A stretch of 13,508 bases of DNA, from NCBI GenBank assembly GCA_937927965.1, contig CALEZA010000139.1, forward strand, positions 1 through 13,508. Reading direction: 5' to 3'. This DNA comes from an uncultured Candidatus Planktophila sp. GTDB lineage: Bacteria; Actinomycetota; Actinomycetes; Nanopelagicales; Nanopelagicaceae. This document shows, piece after piece, positions 7,074 to 13,508 of the stretch; positions within the stretch are counted from its first letter, which is position 1; the number at the start of each line of letters is the position of its first letter. The notes under the pieces were generated by a model. That model had not been told where the DNA came from, ran no database searches, and worked only from the letters and a program-made list of their open reading frames with translations. Made by a program: the position numbers and the translations under genes.

Positions 7074-7618
7074 ATTGAATCTCCAGCTTTCTTCTGTGGC
7101 TTAGGGGAGCGCATTCTTCTCATCTGAGTAGAGCGAAGCCATCCATACATGCCTAGACCTCGCGTAGGCGTACCTGGGAATCGCTTTTCGATCTCTTTGC
7201 GAATCTTGCGATTCAGGCGCACACCATCAAGGACTGAAATAAGTAGAACTGCATACATGATTCCAATGGAAAGTAATTGAGTTACTGGAATCTGCTGGAC
7301 TCCATTAGATGTCTTCGATGAAACAGGAAGCATTGTGAGAATTAAAACGAAGAAGATCACCGGCAAGAAGTACTCACCAACGGAGCGACGAGAATCTACA
7401 TAATCACGGACGAATCTACGCACAGGGCCACGATCGCGAGCAGGTAGAGCGTTCTCATCACCACGCATGTATGCCTCACGCGCTGCGATGCGTGCAGCTC
7501 TGGCTGCATCCTTAGCTCGCTTCTTCTCTTCCTTTGTCACGATTGGAGCAAAGGCGCTCTTCTTTGTTGAAGCTTCTTTGCGCTTGGGTGTTGGACGGCC
7601 TTTTTTTGATTCAGTCAT
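7070..7618 (-). CDS. DUF3043 family membrane protein
   Basis: Actinobacteria-specific protein of unknown function, 182 residues. It has a Lys/Ala/Arg-rich cytoplasmic N-terminus (1-60) that looks helical, then the family's signature ALPARDRGPVRRFVRDYVDS (57-76), two membrane segments (about 83-99 and 113-131) joined by a short loop, and a basic C-terminal tail (135-180). The topology is probably both ends inside. It lies 7 nt downstream of nadA on the same strand, yet has a perfect TATAGT-N6-ATG arrangement, so it may be read both with nadA and from its own leaderless promoter. It overlaps the aldo/keto reductase stop by 4 nt. No function is proposed. Confidence 0.9.
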   Translation of the reverse strand: MTESKKGRPTPKRKEASTKKSAFAPIVTKEEKKRAKDAARAARIAAREAYMRGDENALPARDRGPVRRFVRDYVDSRRSVGEYFLPVIFFVLILTMLPVSSKTSNGVQQIPVTQLLSIGIMYAVLLISVLDGVRLNRKIRKEIEKRFPGTPTRGLGMYGWLRSTQMRRMRSPKPQKKAGDSI

Positions 7619-7624
7619 AGCGCA

Positions 7625-7630
7625 ACTATA
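7625..7630 (-). promoter_or_regulatory. Candidate leaderless -10 of the DUF3043 gene
   Basis: Minus-strand TATAGT, 6 nt, then ATG. The nadA stop codon TAG lies within this hexamer, so the promoter would be embedded in the nadA 3' end. Confidence 0.45.
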
Positions 7631-8771
7631 GGGCGAGCATTTGCTCTAGTGCGACTTTTGAATAGCGGGCTGTCTCTTCATCGACACGAATTTCATTAAC
7701 AACATGTCCTGCCACGAGAGATTCCATCGCCCACACAAGATGAGGTAGGTCTATGCGATTCATAGTCGAGCAATAGCAGACTGTTCGGTCCAGGAAGTAG
7801 ACCTTCTTGTCAGGGTTGGCAGCAGCCAAGCGACCGACAAGGTTTAACTCCGTTCCCACTGCCCACTGGCTACCTGGGGCAGCGTTGGAGACAACCTGAA
7901 TAATCTTCTCTGTGCTTCCGACAAAATCTGCAGCCTTGACCACATCGTTCTGGCATTCAGGATGGACGATGACATTAATTTCTGGAATGCGCTGACGGAA
8001 GTCAGCAATCGAATCTGCAGTGAAGCGACCATGAACCGAACAGTGGCCACGCCACAAGATCATCTTTGCCGCACGAATTTCAGATTCAGTTAATCCACCC
8101 ATTGGTTTCCATGGGTTCCAAATCACGCAATCATCGAGTGAAAGTCCTAGTGATTCGACTGCAGTGTTTCGCCCCAGGTGCTGATCTGGGAGAAAGAGAA
8201 CCTTCTCTGCCTTTTCAAATGCCCAGCGAAGTGACTTCTCTGCATTGGAAGAGGTGCAAATAGTTCCACCATTCTTACCTGTGAAACTTTTGATGGCAGC
8301 AGATGAATTCATATAGGTAACTGGAACAGTGGAAGAGGTGAGTCCAAGCTTTTCTAACTCACTCCAGCATTGATTGACCTGAGCCGCTGTTGCCATATCA
8401 GCCATAGAACATCCTGCGGCTAAGTCAGGAAGGATGACTTTCTGGTTTGGCGAAGTGAGAATGTCTGCACTTTCTGCCATAAAGTGCACACCGCAGAAGA
8501 TGATGTATTCGGCGGATGATTGTTCTGCCGCAGCCTGTGCCAATTTAAATGAATCACCAGTGATATCAGCGAATGCAATCACTTCATCGCGTTGATAGTG
8601 ATGGCCCAAAATAAGAGCTCGAGAGCCAAGAGCGGCGCGAGCAGCCTTTGCTCGTTCGACTAATTTGGGATCGCTGGGGGAGGGAAGATCGCCTGTGCAG
8701 GAGACTCCTCGCTCTGAGGTGAGGTCAGAGCCTTGCCCCAAGAGGAGGAGTTCGCTGAGGCGAGTAGTCAT
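7626..8771 (-). CDS. nadA: Quinolinate synthase A
   Basis: Condenses iminoaspartate with dihydroxyacetone phosphate to quinolinate in de novo NAD synthesis, using a [4Fe-4S] cluster. From the chosen ATG it has 381 residues, in the usual range for the long actinobacterial form. Motifs in order: ERGVSCTGDLPSPSDP, LGHHYQRDEVI, FCGVHFMAESADIL (cluster Cys at about 93), the NPWKPMGG region, HPEC (about 273) and TVCYCSTMN (about 332/334), giving the three cluster-ligand positions. Longer in-frame starts exist at 8858 and 8789. The first would overlap the divergent Fe-S carrier gene, so 8771 is preferred; the 8789 ATG remains possible. No nadB or nadC is in the window. Divergence from an Fe-S carrier gene fits its need for a cluster. 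Confidence 0.95.
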   Translation of the reverse strand: MTTRLSELLLLGQGSDLTSERGVSCTGDLPSPSDPKLVERAKAARAALGSRALILGHHYQRDEVIAFADITGDSFKLAQAAAEQSSAEYIIFCGVHFMAESADILTSPNQKVILPDLAAGCSMADMATAAQVNQCWSELEKLGLTSSTVPVTYMNSSAAIKSFTGKNGGTICTSSNAEKSLRWAFEKAEKVLFLPDQHLGRNTAVESLGLSLDDCVIWNPWKPMGGLTESEIRAAKMILWRGHCSVHGRFTADSIADFRQRIPEINVIVHPECQNDVVKAADFVGSTEKIIQVVSNAAPGSQWAVGTELNLVGRLAAANPDKKVYFLDRTVCYCSTMNRIDLPHLVWAMESLVAGHVVNEIRVDEETARYSKVALEQMLAL

Positions 8772-8777
8772 GGGCCC

Positions 8778-8783
8778 ATTCTC
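8778..8783 (-). promoter_or_regulatory. Weak candidate -10 of nadA
   Basis: Minus-strand GAGAAT, 6 nt, then the chosen ATG. It lacks the first T of TANNNT but keeps the A and final T, and the spacing matches the other leaderless candidates. It gives mild support to the 8771 start. Confidence 0.25.
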
Positions 8784-8829
8784 TCTCATTTTGCTCGTTT
8801 TAAAAGTCGCAGCACCTTGTTGGAGAGAG

Positions 8830-8835
8830 TATTCT
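8830..8835 (+). promoter_or_regulatory. Candidate leaderless -10 of the Fe-S carrier gene
   Basis: TATTCT, 7 nt, then ATG at 8843. No Shine-Dalgarno is present (the nearby run is CCTCC, not its complement). The 71-bp nadA/carrier spacer must hold both divergent promoters. Confidence 0.5.
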
Positions 8836-8842
8836 CCTCCAC

Positions 8843-9208
8843 ATGACAACAGAGACACACACCACAGAATCAGTTGACCTCACCAAGGGCATTGCACTAA
8901 CCGATGCTGCAGCGGCAAAAGTTGGTTCTCTTCTAGCTCAGGAAGGTCGCGATGACCTTTTCCTTCGAGTCTCAGTCCAGCCAGGTGGATGCTCAGGTCT
9001 TCGTTACCAGCTCTACTTCGATGAGGCCAAGCAAGATGGTGACATCACTCGTGAATACAACGGAGTTAAGGTCGTTGTAGACAAGATGAGCGATCCATAT
9101 CTCATGGGTGCAACTGTTGATTTTGTAGACACAATTGAGAAGCAGGGCTTCACAATTGATAACCCAAGCGCACAGAGTTCTTGCGCTTGCGGCGATTCCT
9201 TTAACTAA
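8843..9208 (+). CDS. erpA: A-type iron-sulfur carrier (HesB/IscA/ErpA family)
   Basis: Small cytosolic protein that receives Fe-S clusters from the assembly scaffold and delivers them to target enzymes. Its 121 residues show the family pattern: LTDAAAAKVGSLL, LRVSVQPGGCSG (Cys50), MDSPYL-like KMSDPYLMGATVDFVD, and C-terminal SSCACGDSF (Cys114 and Cys116). The three conserved Cys bind the cluster. The C-terminal CACGDSF is the ErpA/HesB form common in actinobacteria; ErpA versus IscA cannot be separated with certainty. It is divergent from nadA, whose product needs a [4Fe-4S] cluster, and lies 29 bp upstream of adoK on the same strand, so some read-through is likely. Confidence 0.92.
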   Translation: MTTETHTTESVDLTKGIALTDAAAAKVGSLLAQEGRDDLFLRVSVQPGGCSGLRYQLYFDEAKQDGDITREYNGVKVVVDKMSDPYLMGATVDFVDTIEKQGFTIDNPSAQSSCACGDSFN

Positions 9209-9224
9209 GTCGCCAACAACGCTC

Positions 9225-9230
9225 TATCTT
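9225..9230 (+). promoter_or_regulatory. Candidate leaderless -10 of adoK
   Basis: TATCTT, 7 nt, then ATG. It lies within the 29-bp gap after the Fe-S carrier gene and would give adoK its own start in addition to read-through. Confidence 0.45.
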
Positions 9231-9237
9231 TCACTCT

Positions 9238-10215
9238 ATGAAAATCGGTGTTGCAGGTTCTGTCGGTCTTGATCATTTAATGACCTTTCCAGGAAAGTTT
9301 ACCGATTCACTTGTTGCAGGTTCCCTTGAAAAAGTTTCTCTCTCCTTCCTGGTCGATGGTCTTGAAGTGCGACGAGGTGGATGCGCTGCAAATATTGCAT
9401 TTGGTTTAGCAAACCTAGGGCTCCAACCAATCCTTATTGCAGCTGTTGGAAAAGATTGGGCAGATTACGACGCTTGGCTCACACGCCACGGAGTCAATAC
9501 ATCGCATGTGCTCATTTCAAAAGAGCAATACACCGCTCACTTCACGGTGACTACCGATACTGAGCTCAATCAAATTGCATCTTTCTTCCCAGGGGCAATG
9601 TCTGAAGCTCGCAATATTGAACTGCAGCCGATTATGGATAAGACAGGGCGCCTGGATCTTCTTGTTATTTCACCAGATGACCCAGAAGCGATGCTTCGAC
9701 ATATGGAAGTGGCCCTTGCCAACAACATTGCCGTTGCTGCAGATCCATCACAGCAGATGGCCCGCATGTCTGGAGATGAAATTAGAAAACTGATCGAAGG
9801 CGCGACATACCTCTTTATGAATGAGTATGAGCTAGCTCTTGCAATTCAGAAAACAGGCTGGAGCGACCAGGAAATTCTCCAGCGAGTTAAGTATCGAGTT
9901 GTCACTCAAGGTTCCAATGGTGCTCGCATTGAGAGCATAGGCGGTGAATTCATTAAGGTTGCATGCGCTAAAGAGAAGGCAAAGATTGATCCAACTGGTG
10001 TTGGCGATTCCTTTAGATCAGGCTTTGTAGCAGGACTTTCATGGGGGCTAAGCCATGAGCGATGTGCTCAATTAGGTTCCATGATTGCAACCTATGTGAT
10101 TGAGACCATGGGTACACAGGAATATCGATTCACTCCTGCAGAGTTTGTAGAGCGTTTCAGAGAGTCTTATGGCGATGAAGCTGCTGCCGAAATTGCTTCG
10201 CATCTAGCTGCGTAA
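9238..10215 (+). CDS. adoK: PfkB-family kinase, adenosine kinase type
   Basis: Phosphorylates adenosine to AMP in purine salvage, by close resemblance to Mycobacterium tuberculosis AdoK (Rv2202c). The 325 residues share long blocks with that protein as I recall it: GSVGLDHLMTFPGKF, KVSLSFLVD, QIASFFPGAMSEARNI, AADPSQQMAR, and DPTGVGDSFRSGF, which holds the anion hole and the catalytic base D257. C-terminal GTQEYRF also matches. The N-terminal GG motif (RRGGCAANIAFGLANLG, 45-61) is the usual PfkB sugar site. The genomic setting, between an Fe-S carrier gene and ctaC, parallels mycobacterial gene order. Other nucleosides or sugars cannot be excluded. The last 12 nt overlap the convergent NifS-like gene. 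Confidence 0.87.
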   Translation: MKIGVAGSVGLDHLMTFPGKFTDSLVAGSLEKVSLSFLVDGLEVRRGGCAANIAFGLANLGLQPILIAAVGKDWADYDAWLTRHGVNTSHVLISKEQYTAHFTVTTDTELNQIASFFPGAMSEARNIELQPIMDKTGRLDLLVISPDDPEAMLRHMEVALANNIAVAADPSQQMARMSGDEIRKLIEGATYLFMNEYELALAIQKTGWSDQEILQRVKYRVVTQGSNGARIESIGGEFIKVACAKEKAKIDPTGVGDSFRSGFVAGLSWGLSHERCAQLGSMIATYVIETMGTQEYRFTPAEFVERFRESYGDEAAAEIASHLAA

Positions 10216-11244
10216 TTGGTTAACCGCTTGCCTCATCTTCGCAGCACAGTTATCTATATCTTCTAGGGTCAAGGTATTTCTAAGGGTTAATCGGATATGT
10301 CCTTCAGTAGGAAGTCCCATAGCTGCGATCACATGACTTGGTGCAATGTCCTCTGGAGAACAGGCAGATCCTGCATCAACTTCTAGTCCATTTCGATTAA
10401 GGGAGCTCATAAATTCCTGATTTGAAAGACCATCAATGAGGAGTGAGATGTGAGGAGAGCTCTCTGAATTGATTGCTTCAACAACACTTAAATATGGCAC
10501 ATCACCTAAAGCCGAGATCAATTTCTTCCGTAGATCTTGAATCGAATTCTTCTGCGATAAGCGCTCTGTTGCTGCAACTACTGAACCAATAAGAAGTGGA
10601 AGTGAATAGGAGCCAGGAGTTCTTATGGGAGCTATATGCGGAAGTGGATATCTAAATTTGTGGGCATCTTTGATCACGAGAAACCCAACACCTGATGGCC
10701 CGCCCCAAGAGCTACTTGAGAAGGTTGCGGTTGCGATGCCACTGGGGAGCTGATGTGGGATATCCGCTGTTGCGTCATATGCAACGCTGGCTGTATCTGG
10801 AATGAACCTTTGTCTAGCCCCCGTCTCACCATTGACTGATTGGAGCGAGAGAACACAATCTTTTGGAAGGGCTGAAAAATCAACCTCTCCAACGGATGAG
10901 ACTCCTAGAACTGTGTGGCTGCCTTGGTAGGAGCGAGCTACTGCTCGGACCTTGCCCACATCCACAGTCGTAGTTGCCAAGGTTGGCATCTCATAGAGCA
11001 GACCCTGAAGGCTTAAGTAGGGCAGGAGATTGCTCTCACCGCATACTTCAATCTCATCGCCTCTGACTCCCAGAATCGCAGCAAACTCTTCGAGGGCAGC
11101 AGTTTGCAGTTGTGAGGCAACCCCTGACGCTTGAGAGAGCTTCTTAGGATCGGCCCAGCCCTGTTCCAGGGCTGCAGTGATGGCTTCTAGAACTGGCCTG
11201 GAAAGATGGGCCTCAGATGTGAAGTTTGCTGTGATGGGTGCCAC
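10204..11244 (-). CDS. Cysteine-desulfurase-like protein lacking the PLP lysine (probable pseudoenzyme)
   Basis: Class V aminotransferase fold related to NifS/IscS, 346 residues, most like the actinobacterial NifS-like proteins often fused to a TusA domain; no TusA domain is present here. The catalytic loop AGSAC (Cys295) with SHVIAAMG and IRLTLRN after it is kept, as is D157 of the PLP pyridine contact. The PLP Schiff-base Lys is gone: where the family has AHKWGGPSGVG, this protein has SSSWGGPSGVG, putting S179 in the Lys place. The phosphate-binding SG-T-E loop reads CGESN, the EH motif reads VDVGK, and the Gln after the DAA-type motif is Ala. The frame is intact throughout, so it looks retained rather than decaying. 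The GTG at 11244 is used: TACCCT lies 7 nt upstream and no Shine-Dalgarno is needed. It is divergent from ctaC. Confidence 0.8.
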   Translation of the reverse strand: MAPITANFTSEAHLSRPVLEAITAALEQGWADPKKLSQASGVASQLQTAALEEFAAILGVRGDEIEVCGESNLLPYLSLQGLLYEMPTLATTTVDVGKVRAVARSYQGSHTVLGVSSVGEVDFSALPKDCVLSLQSVNGETGARQRFIPDTASVAYDATADIPHQLPSGIATATFSSSSWGGPSGVGFLVIKDAHKFRYPLPHIAPIRTPGSYSLPLLIGSVVAATERLSQKNSIQDLRKKLISALGDVPYLSVVEAINSESSPHISLLIDGLSNQEFMSSLNRNGLEVDAGSACSPEDIAPSHVIAAMGLPTEGHIRLTLRNTLTLEDIDNCAAKMRQAVNQLRS

Positions 11245-11251
11245 CCCTCGA

Positions 11252-11257
11252 AGGGTA
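11252..11257 (-). promoter_or_regulatory. Candidate leaderless -10 of the NifS-like gene
   Basis: Minus-strand TACCCT, 7 nt, then GTG. The 58-bp spacer to ctaC holds both divergent promoter candidates. Confidence 0.4.
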
Positions 11258-11290
11258 CTCGTACATGCCGATACTTTCCGTCCCTCCCAC

Positions 11291-11296
11291 TATCCT
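11291..11296 (+). promoter_or_regulatory. Candidate leaderless -10 of ctaCD
   Basis: TATCCT, 6 nt, then ATG, with no Shine-Dalgarno. It would drive the ctaC-ctaD operon. Confidence 0.45.
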
Positions 11297-11302
11297 TAGC
11301 GC

Positions 11303-12064
11303 ATGTCTGCACCGTCACCAAAGCGCGCCCTTGCCTGGGTTACAGCTCTTCTAGCTGGCCTCACGCTCAGTGGTTGCTCATTTAATTCCAATGAAATCTC
11401 TGGCATGGGATACCCAAAGGGTGTTTCCAGCGTAAACGATATTTCACTCTCACTCTGGCAGGGAGCGTGGATCGCGGCAGGAGTTGTAGGAGTTATCACT
11501 CTTATTCTCATTCTCTGGCCAGCAATCTTCCACCGCAAGAAACCCGGACAACCTGAATTTCCAAAGCAGACTCAGTACAACATCCCAGTCGAAATCGTCT
11601 ACACCGTAATCCCTTTTCTCATCGTCGCAGTTCTCTTCTACTTCACAGCGGTGAAGGAGAATGAGATTGTTAAACCAAAGACACCTGCTCAACACGAAAT
11701 TACAGTTGAAGGAATTCAGTGGTCGTGGCAATTCGGTTATCCAGAAGCTGGAAAGGATGCGGTAGTCACAGGAACACCTGAACTTCCGCCAACTCTTTAC
11801 ATGCCGTTGGGAGAGAGTGTTCGATTCAAGATCACCTCAAACGATGTGGTTCACGGATTCTGGATTCCTGCATTTATGATCCAAATTCAGAACCTGCCTG
11901 ATCGCACCAACTACATTCAGTTCACTGCAAATAAGTTGGGTGAATTCCCTGGCCGTTGCAACATTCTCTGCGGACGAAATCACACACAGATGATCTTCAA
12001 GGTGAAGGTCGTAACACCTGAGCAGTATCAGAAATATCTCGATTCCTTGAAGGCGGTCGCATAA
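11303..12064 (+). CDS. ctaC: Cytochrome c oxidase subunit II (lipoprotein, CuA domain)
   Basis: Subunit II of aa3 oxidase; its extracytoplasmic CuA centre takes electrons from cytochrome c. The 253 residues begin with a lipoprotein signal ending LSGC (lipidated Cys25), followed by two membrane helices (about 54-75 and 97-115) and a cupredoxin domain. The aromatic electron-entry motif IQWSWQF is at 138-144. CuA ligands are present: H184, C219, C223, H227 and M230. One position departs from the family: the residue between the two CuA Cys that is nearly always Glu (CAELCG), whose side chain binds Mg/Mn at the subunit I interface, is I221 here (CNILCG). ctaC and ctaD overlap by one base (TAATG), so they are co-translated. 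Confidence 0.95.
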   Translation: MSAPSPKRALAWVTALLAGLTLSGCSFNSNEISGMGYPKGVSSVNDISLSLWQGAWIAAGVVGVITLILILWPAIFHRKKPGQPEFPKQTQYNIPVEIVYTVIPFLIVAVLFYFTAVKENEIVKPKTPAQHEITVEGIQWSWQFGYPEAGKDAVVTGTPELPPTLYMPLGESVRFKITSNDVVHGFWIPAFMIQIQNLPDRTNYIQFTANKLGEFPGRCNILCGRNHTQMIFKVKVVTPEQYQKYLDSLKAVA

Positions 12065-13508
12065 TGACTACATTCGCAGAACGACCAACAGTGACAGCTC
12101 CTCGCACAGGAGTTGAACGCCGTGATTCATGGGGCTCACAGTTTGTGAAGACGATTACCTCAACAGATCACAAGCGCATTGGATATCTCTATCTTGCAAC
12201 ATCATTTTCATGGTTCCTCGTGGGTGGAATCTTGGCCCTCTTCTTGCGAGCCGAGCTAACTCGTCCAGGAATGCAATTCTTGAGCAACGAGCAGTACAAC
12301 CAGATTTTCACAATGCACGGAACCATCATGTTGTTGATGTTCTCAACTTCGCTCTTTGTTGGCTTCGCCAATGTGATTATGCCGCTTCAAATCGGCGCAG
12401 CGGATGTGGCATTTCCTCGTTTGAATATGCTCTCTTACTGGCTCTATTTCTTTGGCTCACTCATGGCAGTAGGTGGCTTCTTAACTCCAGGTGGTGCAGC
12501 ATCATTTGGATGGACTGCGTATGCACCACTTGCTAATTCAACATACTCTCCAGGAATTGGTGGAGATCTATGGGTTGTGGGTCTAACAATCTCAGGTCTT
12601 GGAACAATCCTTGGTGGAGTCAACTTCATCACAACAATCTTTACGATGCGTGCTCCGGGTATGACGATGTTCCGTATGTCTATCTTCTCTTGGAACACAC
12701 TTCTTACATCAATTCTGATTCTCCTTGCCTTCCCTCCACTAGCAGCTGCACTGCTAGGACTTGAATCAGATCGACTCTTTGGCACTCACATCTTCGATCC
12801 CGCTAATGGCGGAGCGATGCTCTGGCAGCACCTCTTCTGGTTCTTCGGTCACCCTGAGGTTTATATTTTGGCTCTTCCATTCTTTGGAATCGTCACCGAA
12901 ATTCTTCCAGTCTTTAGCCGTAAGCCTATCTTTGGATACAAGGGACTGATTGCTGCAACGATTGCAATTGCAGCTCTCTCTGTTGCTGTGTGGGCACATC
13001 ATATGTTTGCAACAGGACAAGTACTTCTTCCGTTCTTCTCCTTTATGACATTCCTGATTGGTGTTCCAACTGGAGTGAAGTTCTTTAACTGGATCGGAAC
13101 AATGTGGCGCGGCCATGTCTCATTCGAGACTCCAATGCTCTTTGTGATGGGCTTCCTTGTGACATTCCTCTTCGGCGGATTAACAGGAATTATCTTGGCT
13201 TCACCTCCGCTGGACTTTGCAGTCTCTGCCACATACTTCGTTGTCGCTCACTTCCACTATGTTCTCTTTGGAACAGTGGTCTTTGCGATGTTTGCCGGTT
13301 TCTACTTCTGGTGGCCAAAGATGACTGGCAAGATGCTCAATGAGCGCCTTGGAAAGATTCATTTCTGGACTCTCTTCTTCGGTTTCCACATCACATTCCT
13401 GATTCAGCATTGGCTAGGCATCAAGGGATTCCCTCGTCGCTATGCCGATTATCTGGCAACTGATGGATTTACTGGAATGAATATGATTTCGACGATCGGT
13501 TCATTCTT
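12064..13508 (+). CDS. ctaD: Cytochrome c oxidase subunit I, 3' end beyond window
   Basis: Catalytic subunit of aa3 oxidase, which reduces O2 to water and pumps protons; 481 complete codons are visible. Ligands are in place: heme a H85 and H398, CuB H263, H312 and H313, heme a3 H396, and Y267 of the His-Tyr cross-link. D-channel residues are present (N103, D114, N121, and E265 in GHPEVY), as are K-channel T336 and K339, so this is an A-family pumping oxidase. Actinobacterial flavour is clear in [13 protein letters not shown] and [16 protein letters not shown]. The segment before the heme ligands reads [16 protein letters not shown]386 and A389 replace the His and Asp of the usual actinobacterial DFHVSDTYF. 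The start shares one base with the ctaC stop (TAATG); no separate promoter is needed. Confidence 0.97.
   Translation, partial: MTTFAERPTVTAPRTGVERRDSWGSQFVKTITSTDHKRIGYLYLATSFSWFLVGGILALFLRAELTRPGMQFLSNEQYNQIFTMHGTIMLLMFSTSLFVGFANVIMPLQIGAADVAFPRLNMLSYWLYFFGSLMAVGGFLTPGGAASFGWTAYAPLANSTYSPGIGGDLWVVGLTISGLGTILGGVNFITTIFTMRAPGMTMFRMSIFSWNTLLTSILILLAFPPLAAALLGLESDRLFGTHIFDPANGGAMLWQHLFWFFGHPEVYILALPFFGIVTEILPVFSRKPIFGYKGLIAATIAIAALSVAVWAHHMFATGQVLLPFFSFMTFLIGVPTGVKFFNWIGTMWRGHVSFETPMLFVMGFLVTFLFGGLTGIILASPPLDFAVSATYFVVAHFHYVLFGTVVFAMFAGFYFWWPKMTGKMLNERLGKIHFWTLFFGFHITFLIQHWLGIKGFPRRYADYLATDGFTGMNMISTIGSF

Noticed and set aside
8772..8858. 29-residue N-terminal extension of NadA
   Set aside because: It would overlap the start of the divergent Fe-S carrier gene and does not resemble NadA N-termini; the ATG at 8771 fits family length.
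10674..10892. Possible frameshift explaining the missing PLP lysine in the NifS-like gene
   Set aside because: The correct frame continues with family motifs on both sides of the site (WGGPSGVG directly after it), so the change is substitution, not frameshift.
11296..11731. Minus-strand open frames opposite ctaC
   Set aside because: They are shadows of the high-confidence ctaC coding region with no recognisable product.

Overview
The window is a compact, almost fully coding stretch of a small-genome actinobacterium. The closest family matches I recognise (DUF3043, SCO2322-family protein, mycobacterial-type AdoK, actinobacterial CtaC/CtaD) are actinobacterial. The moderate GC, the lack of spacers and the overlapping genes suggest a streamlined planktonic lineage such as the freshwater acI/Nanopelagicales group. 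That assignment is inference from gene content; no rRNA is present.

Layout. 1-1075 (-): leucyl aminopeptidase pepA, running off the left edge. 1142-2227 (+): gcvT, divergent from pepA. 2213-6030 (-): a four-gene operon behind a cobalamin riboswitch. In transcription order it is the riboswitch, a secreted SCO2322-family protein, EcfT, a fused double ABC ATPase, and an ECF S component. This reads as a complete, dedicated (group I) energy-coupling-factor importer for cobalamin or a corrinoid precursor, with an unusual secreted partner. 6072-7073 (+): aldo/keto reductase. 7070-7618 (-): DUF3043 membrane protein. 7626-8771 (-): quinolinate synthase nadA. 8843-9208 (+): A-type Fe-S carrier. 9238-10215 (+): adenosine kinase adoK. 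10204-11244 (-): a cysteine-desulfurase-like protein that has lost its PLP site. 11303-12064 and 12064-end (+): ctaC and ctaD of an aa3 cytochrome c oxidase, ctaD cut by the right edge.

How it fits together. The left half is one-carbon metabolism next to B12 acquisition. The right half is the conserved actinobacterial nadA / Fe-S carrier / kinase / NifS-like / ctaCD neighbourhood, linking Fe-S maturation, NAD synthesis and respiration.

Four things stand out. (1) The riboswitch-led ECF operon carries a secreted protein, although ECF importers normally have no extracytoplasmic partner. (2) Both oxidase subunits lack the residues that form the Mg/Mn site at their interface (Glu to Ile in CtaC; His and Asp to Ala in CtaD). 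(3) The NifS-like protein keeps its Cys loop but has lost the PLP lysine and most cofactor contacts. (4) Nearly every non-operonic start codon lies 6-7 nt after a TANNNT hexamer, the signature of leaderless transcription. All three convergent gene pairs overlap at their 3' ends, leaving no room for terminators. Apart from 5798-6071 (riboswitch leader) there is no non-coding stretch over 300 bases, and I see no tRNA, rRNA, CRISPR, IS element or repeat array.
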